Below are positions 26,724 to 34,804 of a DNA stretch of 64,000 nucleotides, piece after piece. The notes beneath the pieces are model-generated. The model was given only the letters and a program-made list of their open reading frames with translations. It did no database searches and was not told where the DNA came from. The DNA comes from Acetobacteraceae bacterium (lineage in GTDB: Bacteria; Pseudomonadota; Alphaproteobacteria; Acetobacterales; Acetobacteraceae), in NCBI GenBank assembly GCA_003151425.1, contig PLXO01000116.1, forward strand, positions 271 through 64,270. The letters are read 5' to 3'. The position numbers and the translations under genes were made by a program. Position 1 is the stretch's first letter; each line of letters begins with the position of its first letter.

Positions 26724-26787
26724 GATCGTGACCTGTGGTGATTGTGACCCGTGGTGATCGTGACCCGTGGTGATCGCGACCACGGGG
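26724..26787. repeat. 16-bp tandem repeat between acs and the acetate carrier
   Basis: Four adjacent 16-bp copies of gatcgtgacccgtggt with few changes, located 40 bp after the acetate-carrier stop. The period is not a multiple of three, and no open frame spans it convincingly. Confidence 0.75.
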
Positions 26788-26827
26788 GAAACGCCGGCGA
26801 GGGTCGCCCCCCGCCGGCGCAGCCCTG

Positions 26828-27424
26828 CTAGGCCGGTTGGTGCACGCCAACCGCCACGGCGCGGGTGGCTGCCTTCGTCGGTGCGCCGACCGGCAGCACG
26901 ACCCGTCCATGGGTCTCGTTGATCACTTCGGCGGCGGCCAGGTAGAACGCCAGCGCCGCGGTGACCAGTCCCATGTAGCCGCCGAGCACGTGCAATGCCG
27001 GGATCGCGAACAGGTCGGCCGCGCCGAGCAGGAAGAAGGTGATCCACAACGCCAGGAAGATCGACTGCAACGCGCGATTGAGTGCCAGGCTGCCGATCCA
27101 CATGTAGAACGTGAACACGCCCCACATCACCAGCCACCAGCCGACGAACGTTGGCGGCACGGTGGCCGCGAAGAACTGCACGAACAGCGCGAAGCTCCAC
27201 CAGAACGCGCCGTACGAGCAGAACGCGACGAAGCCGAAGGTGTTGCCGCGGGGCATCTCCATCAGTTCGGCAGCGAACTGGGCGGTGCCGCCGAACGCGA
27301 AGGCGCTGGCCAGCACCAGGGGCACGCTGGTCCCGGTGAACCACCCGGCGTTCACCATGCTCAGCATCCAGGTGGTCAGGGCAAAGCCGGTCAGCCCGAG
27401 CGGCGCCGGATTGGTGAATTTCGT
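26828..27424 (-). CDS. Acetate/succinate carrier, SatP/YaaH (GPR1-FUN34) family
   Basis: A 198-residue inner-membrane protein of six helices that takes up acetate or succinate with protons. The family signature NPAPLGLTGFALTTWM is encoded at about 27365-27412, upstream of the first ATG (27367), and the core continues as LSMVNAGWF, FGGTAQFAAELMEMPRGNTFG and NRALQSIFLALWITFFLLG. No ATG, GTG or TTG precedes the signature in frame. ACG at 27424-27422 sits 6 nt after a GAGGAG site and gives TKFTNPAPLGL, so an ACG start (or mutated ATG) is proposed. It lies upstream of acs and is functionally linked to it. Confidence 0.8.
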   Translation of the reverse strand, partial: TKFTNPAPLGLTGFALTTWMLSMVNAGWFTGTSVPLVLASAFAFGGTAQFAAELMEMPRGNTFGFVAFCSYGAFWWSFALFVQFFAATVPPTFVGWWLVMWGVFTFYMWIGSLALNRALQSIFLALWITFFLLGAADLFAIPALHVLGGYMGLVTAALAFYLAAAEVINETHGRVVLPVGAPTKAATRAVAVGVHQPA

Positions 27425-27526
27425 TACGTTCTCCTCTATGCGGCCGGGTTTGTTCCGGCCGGGTGCACGACAGCATCGCAGATGAAATGGCCCGGCTTAC
27501 GCGCCGCGCCGGTCGGCCACGCTTGG

Positions 27527-27988
27527 CTAGTATCCCGCAGTTTCCGACACGAAGACCGTTCCGTCCTTGATGTGGATCAAAACCGGTTCGAGCGCGTCGC
27601 CATGGCAGGGACCTTGCAAGCACACGCCGTCGGCGATGCGGAACTCCGCGCCATGGGTGGCGCAGACGATGCGGCTGCCGTCGGCCGACAGGAAGCGATC
27701 GGGCATCCAGTCCAGCGGCACGCCCAGATGCGGACAGGAATTGACGTAGACATGGACCGCATCGCCCTGGCGCGCCGCGAACAGCCCGGCGAAGCCGCCG
27801 GCCGCCGGCGGGAAGCCCTTGCTGGTGCCGTCGGGCAGCGCCTCCAGCCGGCACAAGGCGCGCAGCCTGCCGGGGATCTGGCCTCCAGCTTCGCCCGCGC
27901 AGGCTGCCGGGACTTCGCCTGCGCATGGTGCGGGGCCTTCGCCGGGGCAGGTCCCCGGGGCACGCGCCCCTTGGGTCAACGCGCCCAT
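27527..27988 (-). CDS. Rieske-type [2Fe-2S] ferredoxin-like protein
   Basis: A 153-residue small Rieske protein, similar to NirD or dioxygenase ferredoxins. CPHLGVPLDW gives the first Cys-x-His and CATHGAEFRIADGVCLQGPC gives Cys-x2-His plus further cysteines. The preceding 45 residues (TCPGEGPAPCAGEVPAACAGEAGG) are a low-complexity, repeat-like extension coded by short DNA duplications near 27885-27960 and are unusual for the family. Start ATG at 27988 overlaps the EVE gene by 13 bp; ATG at 28003 is an alternative. Confidence 0.75.
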   Translation of the reverse strand: MGALTQGARAPGTCPGEGPAPCAGEVPAACAGEAGGQIPGRLRALCRLEALPDGTSKGFPPAAGGFAGLFAARQGDAVHVYVNSCPHLGVPLDWMPDRFLSADGSRIVCATHGAEFRIADGVCLQGPCHGDALEPVLIHIKDGTVFVSETAGY

Positions 27989-28416
27989 GCCTGCCGCCGG
28001 CATCCACCCATCCGGCACAACAGCTTCCAATGCGCCGCCGACACCGGCAACACCGACAGGCGCGACATGCGCACCAGGGCCAGGTCGGCGAGTTCCGGCG
28101 TCGCCTTGATCTCCACCAGCGTGACCGGGCGCGGCATCGGCCCGACCGCCTCCATGTCCACGCACACCCAGTCGCCGCTCTCCGCGCTCGGGTCCGGATA
28201 GGCCTCGCGCGCCACCCGCACCACGCCGACGATCTCCTTGCCGACATTGGAGTGGTAGAAGAACGCCAGGTCGCCGCGCTTCATGGCCTTCAGGTTATTC
28301 TTGGCCATGTGGTTGCGCACGCCGGTCCAGGGCTCGACGCCGTTCGCCACCTGCTGATCCCAGGAGAAGGCGTCCGGCTCGGATTTCACCAGCCAGTGGG
28401 CGACGGCGGTGGGCAT
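27976..28416 (-). CDS. EVE-domain protein
   Basis: A 146-residue PUA-like EVE domain: HWLVKSEPDAFSWDQQ, WTGVRNHMAKNNLKAMKRGDLAFFYHSN (the WxGVRN-x-xA-x-NxL signature) and GVVRVAREAYPDP, with WVCVDMEAV. EVE proteins bind modified bases or nucleotides and occur both as housekeeping genes and in defence fusions. Start ATG at 28416. It overlaps the Rieske gene downstream. Confidence 0.9.
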   Translation of the reverse strand: MPTAVAHWLVKSEPDAFSWDQQVANGVEPWTGVRNHMAKNNLKAMKRGDLAFFYHSNVGKEIVGVVRVAREAYPDPSAESGDWVCVDMEAVGPMPRPVTLVEIKATPELADLALVRMSRLSVLPVSAAHWKLLCRMGGCRRQAWAR

Positions 28417-28441
28417 CAGGCCTCCCGGGACGGTGGCGCGC

Positions 28442-28501
28442 GTCGCGGCGCCGACAGCATAAGTCGCGGCGCCGACAGCATAAGCGGCGCCGGTAGCATA
28501 A
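28442..28501. repeat. 21-bp tandem repeat upstream of the EVE gene
   Basis: Two exact 21-bp units (gtcgcggcgccgacagcata plus a) and a third shortened copy lie 25 bp upstream of the EVE start. Confidence 0.75.
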
Positions 28502-28564
28502 CTCCGGTTGCATCAGCAGCGGACCTGGATCGCTGGCGCATCCTCTGCAACCGCGCTCGCGCGC

Positions 28565-29056
28565 TCACTTGAGCTGCTCCGCCACCTTGTCGAGCCCGGC
28601 CTGCACGCAAGGTTCGTCGACCCCCGGCGAGCCGGAGACGCCGGCCCCGCCAATCACATCGTCGCCGACCTTGACCGGCAGGCCGCCCGGGATCGCGATG
28701 ACATTCGGCAACGTTACCTGCTGGCGCACCACCGGGTCGTTATCGGCGAACCGCTTGGCGTAGGAAGCGGTCGACACGCGGAAGCTGCGCGCAGTGTAGG
28801 CCTTGCGCCGCGCGTTCTCCATCGTGGTCGGACCGGCGTTGTCCGCGCGTAGTGCAACGATTGTCTCGCCCGCGCGATCCACCACCACCGCCGAGACGGC
28901 GTAGCCCTTCGCGCCACAGCTCTCGATCGCCGTCTCGGCGATGGTTTTTGCCATCGCGTAGGACAGGTCGCGGTGGGTCAGCAGTTGCGCCTGGGCCGGC
29001 AGCGCGAAGACGCACGCCAAGCCGACCATGACGATGCGGTGCAGACGTGTGAGCAT
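28565..29056 (-). CDS. GlcG/HbpS-like haem-binding family protein, exported
   Basis: A 163-residue protein with a signal peptide (MLTRLHRIVMVGLACVFALPAQAQ) and the GlcG/HbpS (DUF336) core: AMAKTIAETAIESCGAKGYAVSAVVVDRAG, TMENARRKAYTARSF, and PGGLPVKVGDDVIGGAGVSGSPGVDEPC. The family binds haem or cobalamin-like ligands or small organic molecules; the precise role is unclear. Start ATG at 29056 follows GGAGG at 8 nt; the signal peptide supports it. Lone gene. Confidence 0.85.
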   Translation of the reverse strand: MLTRLHRIVMVGLACVFALPAQAQLLTHRDLSYAMAKTIAETAIESCGAKGYAVSAVVVDRAGETIVALRADNAGPTTMENARRKAYTARSFRVSTASYAKRFADNDPVVRQQVTLPNVIAIPGGLPVKVGDDVIGGAGVSGSPGVDEPCVQAGLDKVAEQLK

Positions 29057-29133
29057 GCGGCGTGCCTCCATTGCGCGACGCGATCGATCGGCCCGCGCGA
29101 CGTTTCCGCTACGCAGGCCGAACGACGCGCGGA

Positions 29134-29751
29134 TCAGTTGATCGGCGAGAAGGCAGCCGGCAGCACGAATGCGTTCTCCTGCTTCACCACGACGCCCGGT
29201 GGATTGCGCGCCGGCCACTGACCCGTCGCGGCCGCCTCGACGCGCACGCGGGCCCGCTCGTTGGCGTCCTTGTAGGCCCAGATGTGCACCCATTTGTTCA
29301 GCGCGCCGAACTCCGAATACATGCCGGCGACCAGCGGCGAGAATTTCGTGCGGCCCTCGATCTTCTCCGACCAGCGTTCGATCAGGCCGGGGATTGCGCC
29401 GGGGATCAGCGTGTACTGGCGGATCTCGAACAGCGGCCCGACCTGGCGCGGCTCGAGCGGCGGCGAGAACGGCGCGGGCAGAAACACCTCGCTCTGTTGC
29501 GCGGTGACGAACTCCCGGATCGGCGGCGGCCAACCCGCCTCCTTCGTCGCCGCGGCCCGCACCGCGGCGCGCTGCTCGAAGCTGTCGTAGGCCCAGACAT
29601 GGATGATCTGGTTCAGTGGCCCGACCTCCGTGTGCCAGAATGCGGCGAGCTTGGAGTGCTTCTCGCGGACCGGCAGCGCGGCGCCGAACCGCTTCTCCAC
29701 CTCGGCGAGTGTGCCCGGCTGCAGCGTGTAGGTGCGCATTTCGATGATCAT
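29134..29751 (-). CDS. NIPSNAP-family protein, two domains
   Basis: A 205-residue protein made of two ferredoxin-like NIPSNAP halves: MIIEMRTYTLQPGTLAEVEKRFGAALP with NQIIHVWAYDSFEQR, then LFEIRQYTLIPGAIPGLIERW with NKWVHIWAYKDANER. Function of the family is unknown; relatives occur in catabolic clusters. The ATG at 29751 is preferred because homology begins there, although the frame is open to 29943 through a low-complexity palindrome. Confidence 0.85.
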   Translation of the reverse strand: MIIEMRTYTLQPGTLAEVEKRFGAALPVREKHSKLAAFWHTEVGPLNQIIHVWAYDSFEQRAAVRAAATKEAGWPPPIREFVTAQQSEVFLPAPFSPPLEPRQVGPLFEIRQYTLIPGAIPGLIERWSEKIEGRTKFSPLVAGMYSEFGALNKWVHIWAYKDANERARVRVEAAATGQWPARNPPGVVVKQENAFVLPAAFSPIN

Positions 29752-29834
29752 GATCGTCTTCCCCAGGTGCCGATGACGCGCGCACGCTAGGACAGATGGC
29801 CGAGGCGTGGAATGGCCCGGCGACCGGGAGAGCA

Positions 29835-29890
29835 TTGGAGGGCCTTCTCCCTCCCCCCTTGAGGGGGAGGGTCGGGGAGAGGGGTAAGCC
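29835..29890. repeat. GC-rich palindrome (ctccctccccc/gggggaggg)
   Basis: An inverted repeat with cccttgaggggg symmetry upstream of the NIPSNAP gene, of the same style as the operon-end repeats at 37895-38049 and 53746-53866 but shorter. The rest of 29752-30019 holds nothing recognisable. Confidence 0.45.
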
Positions 29891-30019
29891 GCACGCTCCT
29901 CACCCGCCTGTTCAGCCCGTGCCGCTCCGACGTCCGCAAGCAAACTCCACCGCAGAACACGCGGAGACCATCCATCGCGCGACCTGCCCGCACGCCCGCC
30001 ACCTCAGTCCACCCCCCCC

Positions 30020-30147
30020 CCAGCCACTCCCCGCACGGCGATTCCTTCCGCGCCATCATCAGGCGGGGACCGCAGGCGCATGTTTTCCCCCTGGGCCGGC
30101 GTGTCCTCGATCGCGTCCCACACGCTGTCGAACCGGTCGCTGCTCAT
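30020..30147 (-). pseudogene. XRE/HigA-like antitoxin, truncated
   Basis: The first 25 residues (MSSDRFDSVWDAIEDTPAQGENMRLRS) are the characteristic opening of HTH_37/HigA-like XRE proteins. Near 30075 the frame shifts, with LMMARKE continuing in another frame, and the helix-turn-helix itself is missing. The ATG at 30147 overlaps the upstream kinase stop as ATGA, showing that the relic once formed an operon with it. Confidence 0.6.
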
Positions 30148-30722
30148 CGGTCCACCTCCTGCATCAATTCCCGGCAGCGTTTCGCCGCCAGCGCCAGGCG
30201 CTCGACCGCCTGGTGTGCCTCTCCCGGGCGGCGCAGCCGCGACATCATGAGGTGCGCATAGTCCACCCACCCCAGCCGCTCCGCGGTTTCCCGGCGGCGC
30301 CGGCGCCAAGTGTTCCAGGCCCACCGGATCGGGTGGCTCGGCCGCAGCAAGTGACGCCACCGCTCGCGGTTGCCGGTGCCAGCCCACAGCTCGGTGCGCA
30401 GAATGGCGTGGAGGAGCGAACGGCGGATCACCCGGGCCATGATCAGCCTGCGCTCGTAGTCGAGCCAGACCAGGTGGGTCGCGCGGCAGTAGAGCGTGTC
30501 GCGCACCGAGTTGTAACCGCCGTCGAGCACCCAGGCCTCGGTCTGGATTGCCGCCGTCACGCGTCGAACGAATTCGTCCGGATCGTGCCGATCCAGGTCG
30601 CGCCAGCCCGGCTGCCAGTTGATGGCATCGAGCTCGATATGCGGCAGGTTCAATCGCGCCGCAATTCCGCGCGCCAGCAACGTCTTGCCGGCGCCCGCGG
30701 TTCCGATCACCACGATCCGCAT
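30144..30722 (-). CDS. Adenylate-kinase-like small P-loop kinase
   Basis: A 192-residue P-loop protein: MRIVVIGTAGAGKTLLARGIAARLNLPHIELDAINW has the Walker A GTAGAGKT and the usual topology-modulation/adenylate-kinase-like continuation; TEAWVLDGGY carries the Walker-B-like region, and Arg-rich helices (WNTWRRRRRETAE) form the lid side. Relatives are annotated 'AAA family ATPase' or 'DNA topology modulation protein FlaR'. The substrate is unknown. Confidence 0.75.
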   Translation of the reverse strand: MRIVVIGTAGAGKTLLARGIAARLNLPHIELDAINWQPGWRDLDRHDPDEFVRRVTAAIQTEAWVLDGGYNSVRDTLYCRATHLVWLDYERRLIMARVIRRSLLHAILRTELWAGTGNRERWRHLLRPSHPIRWAWNTWRRRRRETAERLGWVDYAHLMMSRLRRPGEAHQAVERLALAAKRCRELMQEVDR

Positions 30723-31090
30723 CCGGGCCTCCGGTTGCTGTCGCGCGCGTCGCTCGAACGATCGCTGTGGCCATGGGATTCACCAGCAGGCAATGCCGTC
30801 GGATTGAGCGAGACGCACCACCGATCCAAGCTGCTTGCGCATTTATCGGCGTGCAACTGCGGTTCCATTCCTTGCGGACGGCGGCGTGGCTCACGTCCTG
30901 ACCGCCTTCACGTCGCTCGGGCGGCGCGTTGTGATCGTTCTGGCGATGATGAACACGAAACGCCAGCACCGACCGGCCCACCGCCCAGAATCCGCTGGAT
31001 AAGCCGGTGCATAATTCAAAAATCATGAACCAGGTGAAGCGCCGTGTCTGTTTACATTTTTCCTAATTTATCGCACCATTAGTGGCTGCT
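30723..31090. other. Gene-free stretch
   Basis: No coding sequence is supported. The right end (about 31040-31085) is AT-rich and probably holds the 3' untranslated region of the ketopantoate reductase-like gene, which reads leftward into it, and a 5' leader for the kinase on the left side. Confidence 0.3.
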
Positions 31091-32026
31091 TCATGACGCT
31101 GCCAGGATGCGCGCGCGGCCGATTTCATAGGCAGCGACATGCGTGCGAGCCAAATTGAGGATCGGCGTCTCGATGCCGAGGGCGCGGGCGCGCATCACCA
31201 TGTCGCCCAGGATGTGGTCCCCTTCGGTGGTGGAACCGCGCTCGATGTCCCGTAGCATGGACGCTTTTAGCGGCGATCCCACCGTGGTGATGAAGGTCGT
31301 GTTCGATTCGATTAACGCGGGCCGGGGCTTGAAGCCAGAGGCAGCGGCGACGGCACAACATTCGACAAAAATCTCAAACATCGCCTCACGCCCGCCTGGC
31401 GCCGCGAGAATATCGCCGAGACTGGCGCGCATCAGGCAGGTAATTCCGCCGCCGAGGCCCAGTTGGACGAACTTCTCCCACATGTCCTGCATGACCATGT
31501 CACTGGCCCGCGCGTTGAACCCGGTACCGTCGAAAAAGGCCTCTAGCGCGCGTGTGCGGTCGCTGGAACCGCCCGGGATTTCACCGAATACGAGATCATG
31601 GTTAGGAAATACGTGGACGACGCGCCCAGCGGCATCCAGACCCGCGCTGATATACGCCGTACCGCCCAATACGCGATCGGCGCCGAATTGTGCACTTAGC
31701 CGCTCGATATGTGCCATGCCGTTGAGTATCGGCAGGATCGTCGTGTTTGGTCCGACCGCCGGGGCGAACTCCGGCATGGCTTCATTGAGTGAATACGACT
31801 TCACGCCAACCAGAACGAGGTCGAACGGCTCGCGGATGTCGCCCGCCAGCAGCGTGGGTGCGGAAACGGTAAAATCGCCATTCGGACTGATGATCTGTAG
31901 GCCCTCGCGGGTGAGTTGTTCGGCGCGGCGCGGGCGCACCATGAACGTGACGTCGCGTCCGGCGCGAAGAAGACATCCGCCGAAATAGCCACCCAGTGCA
32001 CCTGCACCGATTACCAAAACGCGCAT
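31091..32026 (-). CDS. Ketopantoate reductase-like (PanE/ApbA family) enzyme
   Basis: A 311-residue NADP-dependent 2-dehydropantoate 2-reductase family protein. The N-terminal Rossmann motif is MRVLVIGAGALGGYFGGCLLRAGRDV. LVLVGVKSYSLNEAM and NTTILPILNGMAHIE (with the catalytic-region Asn) follow, as does WEKFVQLGLGGGITCLMRA (catalytic Lys in EKF). The C-terminal part has GSPLKASMLRDIERGSTTEGDHILGDMV with the conserved Ser/Met/Asp/Glu. It may be true PanE (pantothenate synthesis) or a paralogue acting on other 2-keto acids. Start ATG at 32026 after AAGGGGAA. Confidence 0.88.
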   Translation of the reverse strand: MRVLVIGAGALGGYFGGCLLRAGRDVTFMVRPRRAEQLTREGLQIISPNGDFTVSAPTLLAGDIREPFDLVLVGVKSYSLNEAMPEFAPAVGPNTTILPILNGMAHIERLSAQFGADRVLGGTAYISAGLDAAGRVVHVFPNHDLVFGEIPGGSSDRTRALEAFFDGTGFNARASDMVMQDMWEKFVQLGLGGGITCLMRASLGDILAAPGGREAMFEIFVECCAVAAASGFKPRPALIESNTTFITTVGSPLKASMLRDIERGSTTEGDHILGDMVMRARALGIETPILNLARTHVAAYEIGRARILAAS

Positions 32027-32170
32027 AGCCGTTCCCCTTTGCCAAAGACTTTCATCACACCCAATTGAAGCTCCAGGGCGGCGGGTGGGATCGCCGGAAT
32101 GACGCCGGCCCGCCCCTGGTCCGTGCGGGCCTCGAGCGGCCACCGTTGGTGGCCACGCCGCGGCACCGCG

Positions 32171-32470
32171 TCAGCGAACCGCACTGGGAGACCGAATGAA
32201 GGCGATATCGGTCGCGAGTGTGGGGTGGGAGCTGGCGATCCGGCCATGGTGGTTCAGCGATCCGATCAGACTGATCGCCATCGCCGTCAGGACCGCTAGC
32301 AGTCCGCAGCTCACCAACGCCAGGCGCATGCGCGTCCATTTTGATGGCGGCCGGTTGGCATACCAGTGGATTTCATACCAGTTCGCGTGTCCCTCGCAGG
32401 CGGCCCAGAAATTCAAATCCGCCACTTCCAGAACACCGTCCCGCCTTTGCTTTCCCGTCTGGTCTATCAT
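32171..32470 (-). CDS. Small single-helix membrane protein
   Basis: A 99-residue protein: a polar N-terminal half rich in aromatics (NFWAACEGHANWYEIHWYANRPP), then one membrane helix (MRLALVSCGLLAVLTAMAISLIG). A GGGAGG site 8 nt before the ATG supports translation. It is divergent from the CadC-like regulator 86 bp away, which may control it. No family is recognised. Confidence 0.6.
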   Translation of the reverse strand: MIDQTGKQRRDGVLEVADLNFWAACEGHANWYEIHWYANRPPSKWTRMRLALVSCGLLAVLTAMAISLIGSLNHHGRIASSHPTLATDIAFIRSPSAVR

Positions 32471-32555
32471 GTGAGGCCTCCCTTGGATGACTGGCTGGAC
32501 GCTACCGCGAGCGCTGCCTTAAGGTCCTTGTCGTGGACCTGATTCATCCTGAAAA

Positions 32556-34118
32556 ATGGGGGCCGAGGTGCCAGTGGACCCGCAGCGGGACATCGTGTTC
32601 GGCCCGTTTCGCCTGGATCTGCGCGGCCGCGGCCTGATGCGTGCCGGGGTGCCGGTTCCGTTGGGCGGGCGAGCGCTCGATGTTCTCGCGGTTCTGGCAA
32701 AGGCCGGCGGCGAAACGGTCGGCAAGGACGCGCTGCTTGACCAAGTCTGGCCTAACCTGACAGTCGAGGAAAACAATCTGCAAGTCCAGATCTCGGCGCT
32801 CCGCAAGGTGCTCGGCGACGGTTGGATCACTACGCTGCCTGGGCGCGGATACCGCCTCGCATCCTCCCAGCCGGAGCCAGGGCCGGGGCCGGGGCGGACG
32901 GACAAGCCGACGATCGCGGTTATGCCGTTCGAGAACATGAGCGATGACCCCGAGCAGGCATATTTTGCTGATGGCATGACCGAGGAGGTCATCAATGCAT
33001 TGTCGCGGATACGCTCTTTTTTCGTGATCGCCCGCAACTCCAGCTTTTCTTACCAGGGCAAGTCGCCGGACATCGGCACGGTGGGCCGTGAGCTCGGTGT
33101 GCGTTACGTCGTAGAGGGCAGCGTTCGCAAGGGTGGCGATCGCGTGCGCATCAGCGGCCGACTGGCTGATGCCACGACCGGAGCGCAGCTTTGGTCCGAC
33201 CATTTCGATGGCGCGATCGAGAATGTGTTCGAGCTACAGGACCGAGTGGCAGCCAGCCTGATCGGCGCGATCGAACCACGTATCCGTGCCGTCGAAATTG
33301 AAACAGCGCAGCGCAAGCCGCCCGAGAGCCTGCAGGCTTATGACCTCGTTCTTCGGGCGCTGCCCCACGTTTACAGCACTGACCGAATCGCGCGGGCCGA
33401 GGCAGATCGGCTGCTGCGGCAAGCGATCGAGATGGCGCCCACCTACGCCCTGGCTCTGGCGCTGCGGTCGCGCTGCATCTGGACCACGGTCGCGGCAGGC
33501 TGGCTACCCGACACCGGCCCGGCGAGAGCCGACGTGCTTCGGTTGGCTCAGCTCGCGCTCGCGAATGGCGGTGACGATCCCGAGGTGCTGGCGCTGGCAA
33601 GCGCGGGTATCTGCACCTGCGGAGGGGATCTCCCGGGGGCGATCGCCTTGGTGGAAAAAGCGCTATCGCTCAATCCGAATTCAATCGAGGCGATCAACTA
33701 TGCCGGTCTGTTTTACGCTTATTCCGGCGAGACCGCGAAAGTGATGGGGCTTGTGGAGCGCGCGGAACGGCTCAATCCGTTCGCGGGCGACGCCGTCCGG
33801 AACTACATCGGCGCACTCGCCCATTTCGTCGCTGGCCAGCATGAAAAAGCGCTGCCGTTCGCGGAGAGCGCATTGCGGGCACTCCCACATTTCATAGCTG
33901 TGGCCGCGCTGCGCTACCGGACGGCGAGCCTAGCGCTGCTCGGGCGGACCGCGGAGGCCCGGCGGTCCGCACGCGATCTCCTCGTGCTCATGCCGGAGCT
34001 GACTGTCACCCGCGCCCGTGCTCATTTGGAGATCGACAATAGCGATGCCATCAGGATTCCCGGGGTGGTCGACGCCTTTTGCGAGGGGCTGCGCCGCGCC
34101 GGGGTGCCGGAGGAATGA
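32556..34118 (+). CDS. CadC/adenylate-cyclase-like regulator: winged helix + TolB-like + TPR
   Basis: A 520-residue protein. Residues 10-105 form an OmpR/CadC winged helix (VFGPFRLDLRGRGLMRAGVPVPLGGRALDVLAVLAKAGGETV, NLTVEENNLQVQISALRKVLGD, ITTLPGRGYRL). A TolB-N-like region follows (TIAVMPFENMSDDPEQAYFADGMTEEVINALSRIRSFFVIARNSSF). The C-terminal half is helical TPR-like (DLPGAIALVEKALSLNPNSIEAINYAGL). No membrane helix is apparent between the domains. Such proteins regulate transcription in response to unknown signals. ATG at 32556. Confidence 0.85.
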   Translation: MGAEVPVDPQRDIVFGPFRLDLRGRGLMRAGVPVPLGGRALDVLAVLAKAGGETVGKDALLDQVWPNLTVEENNLQVQISALRKVLGDGWITTLPGRGYRLASSQPEPGPGPGRTDKPTIAVMPFENMSDDPEQAYFADGMTEEVINALSRIRSFFVIARNSSFSYQGKSPDIGTVGRELGVRYVVEGSVRKGGDRVRISGRLADATTGAQLWSDHFDGAIENVFELQDRVAASLIGAIEPRIRAVEIETAQRKPPESLQAYDLVLRALPHVYSTDRIARAEADRLLRQAIEMAPTYALALALRSRCIWTTVAAGWLPDTGPARADVLRLAQLALANGGDDPEVLALASAGICTCGGDLPGAIALVEKALSLNPNSIEAINYAGLFYAYSGETAKVMGLVERAERLNPFAGDAVRNYIGALAHFVAGQHEKALPFAESALRALPHFIAVAALRYRTASLALLGRTAEARRSARDLLVLMPELTVTRARAHLEIDNSDAIRIPGVVDAFCEGLRRAGVPEE

Positions 34119-34225
34119 CCCGCGTTGTTCTCCCGCGTGCGAGGGATCGCGCGGGATTGTGAGCGGAGCGGCGACCATGCATTGCTTGCGCTGGAGCGGC
34201 GTGACGGTCGTAAAAATAGGTTGAC

Positions 34226-34249
34226 GGTGCGTATATTACGAATCGCACC
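34226..34249. promoter_or_regulatory. Inverted repeat in the gap after the regulator
   Basis: GGTGCG (34226-34231) and CGCACC (34244-34249) flank an AT-rich 12-bp centre (tatattacgaat), in the otherwise empty 34119-34363 gap. It looks like an operator or small hairpin, but no rightward gene follows and the leftward DUF2442 gene ends towards it, so its target is unclear. Confidence 0.3.
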
Positions 34250-34363
34250 ACAATCGGAGCGTTGAAAGCCCGGCGCTTTTTCGGCGCATAAGTCCGGTGC
34301 GAAATCGACCCGTGAGCGCGCCAAGCGGTGGTCATGCATGACGCACATCATCCGCCCTCACCG

Positions 34364-34804
34364 TCAGGTCGCTGCGTCAGCTTCCCAGCCGCGGCAGGCG
34401 AGCAGGATCGGGCGGGGGACAGGCTTCTCGCCATTGGAGTAGTAGGCAACCATCCGGCGTGACACGCCAAGCGCCTGCGCCGTGGCGCTGAGCGACAGGC
34501 CGTGGCGCAGCCGCCATTCCAGAAAGGCGCGCGTGTCGGACCGGCCGATGACGGTCAGGGTCTCCAGCCACAGCGTCTCGGCACCGAGTTCCGTGCCATC
34601 CGGCCAAGCCACGCCATGGCCCCAATCGCCGAGATGTGCCTGGGCGAACAGGTGTGGATCGCGCAATGCGCGCAACGCTCGTGCCCGAAGACTCGGGGTG
34701 AGATCGATCGCGGCGCTCGTGCCGTCGGACCAATCGAGGGCGAGTGTCGCCGGCGGCGTGGCGGCGACACTCGTGATGGTCCGCATGCGATCGCTGCCGG
34801 TCAT
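34364..34804 (-). CDS. DUF2442 protein with XRE-like C-terminal helix-turn-helix
   Basis: A 146-residue protein. The DUF2442 half has MRTITSVAATPPATLALDWSDGTSAAIDLTP, DPHLFAQAHLGDWGHGVAWPDGTELGAETLW. It continues into an HTH-like segment FLEWRLRHGLSLSATAQALGVSRRMVAYYSNGEKPVPR. DUF2442 genes usually sit beside DUF4160 genes in putative toxin-antitoxin-like pairs (family knowledge), and a broken DUF4160 frame lies immediately upstream. ATG at 34804 with AGGGAG 9 nt upstream; the ATG overlaps the stop of the DUF4160 relic. Confidence 0.82.
   Translation of the reverse strand: MTGSDRMRTITSVAATPPATLALDWSDGTSAAIDLTPSLRARALRALRDPHLFAQAHLGDWGHGVAWPDGTELGAETLWLETLTVIGRSDTRAFLEWRLRHGLSLSATAQALGVSRRMVAYYSNGEKPVPRPILLACRGWEADAAT

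Noticed and set aside
26724..26787. CRISPR array
   Set aside because: The 16-bp units are directly adjacent without spacers; no cas gene is present anywhere in the window.
32467..33203. Minus-strand frames opposite the CadC-like regulator
   Set aside because: No start signals or motifs; the plus-strand protein has clear domain structure throughout.
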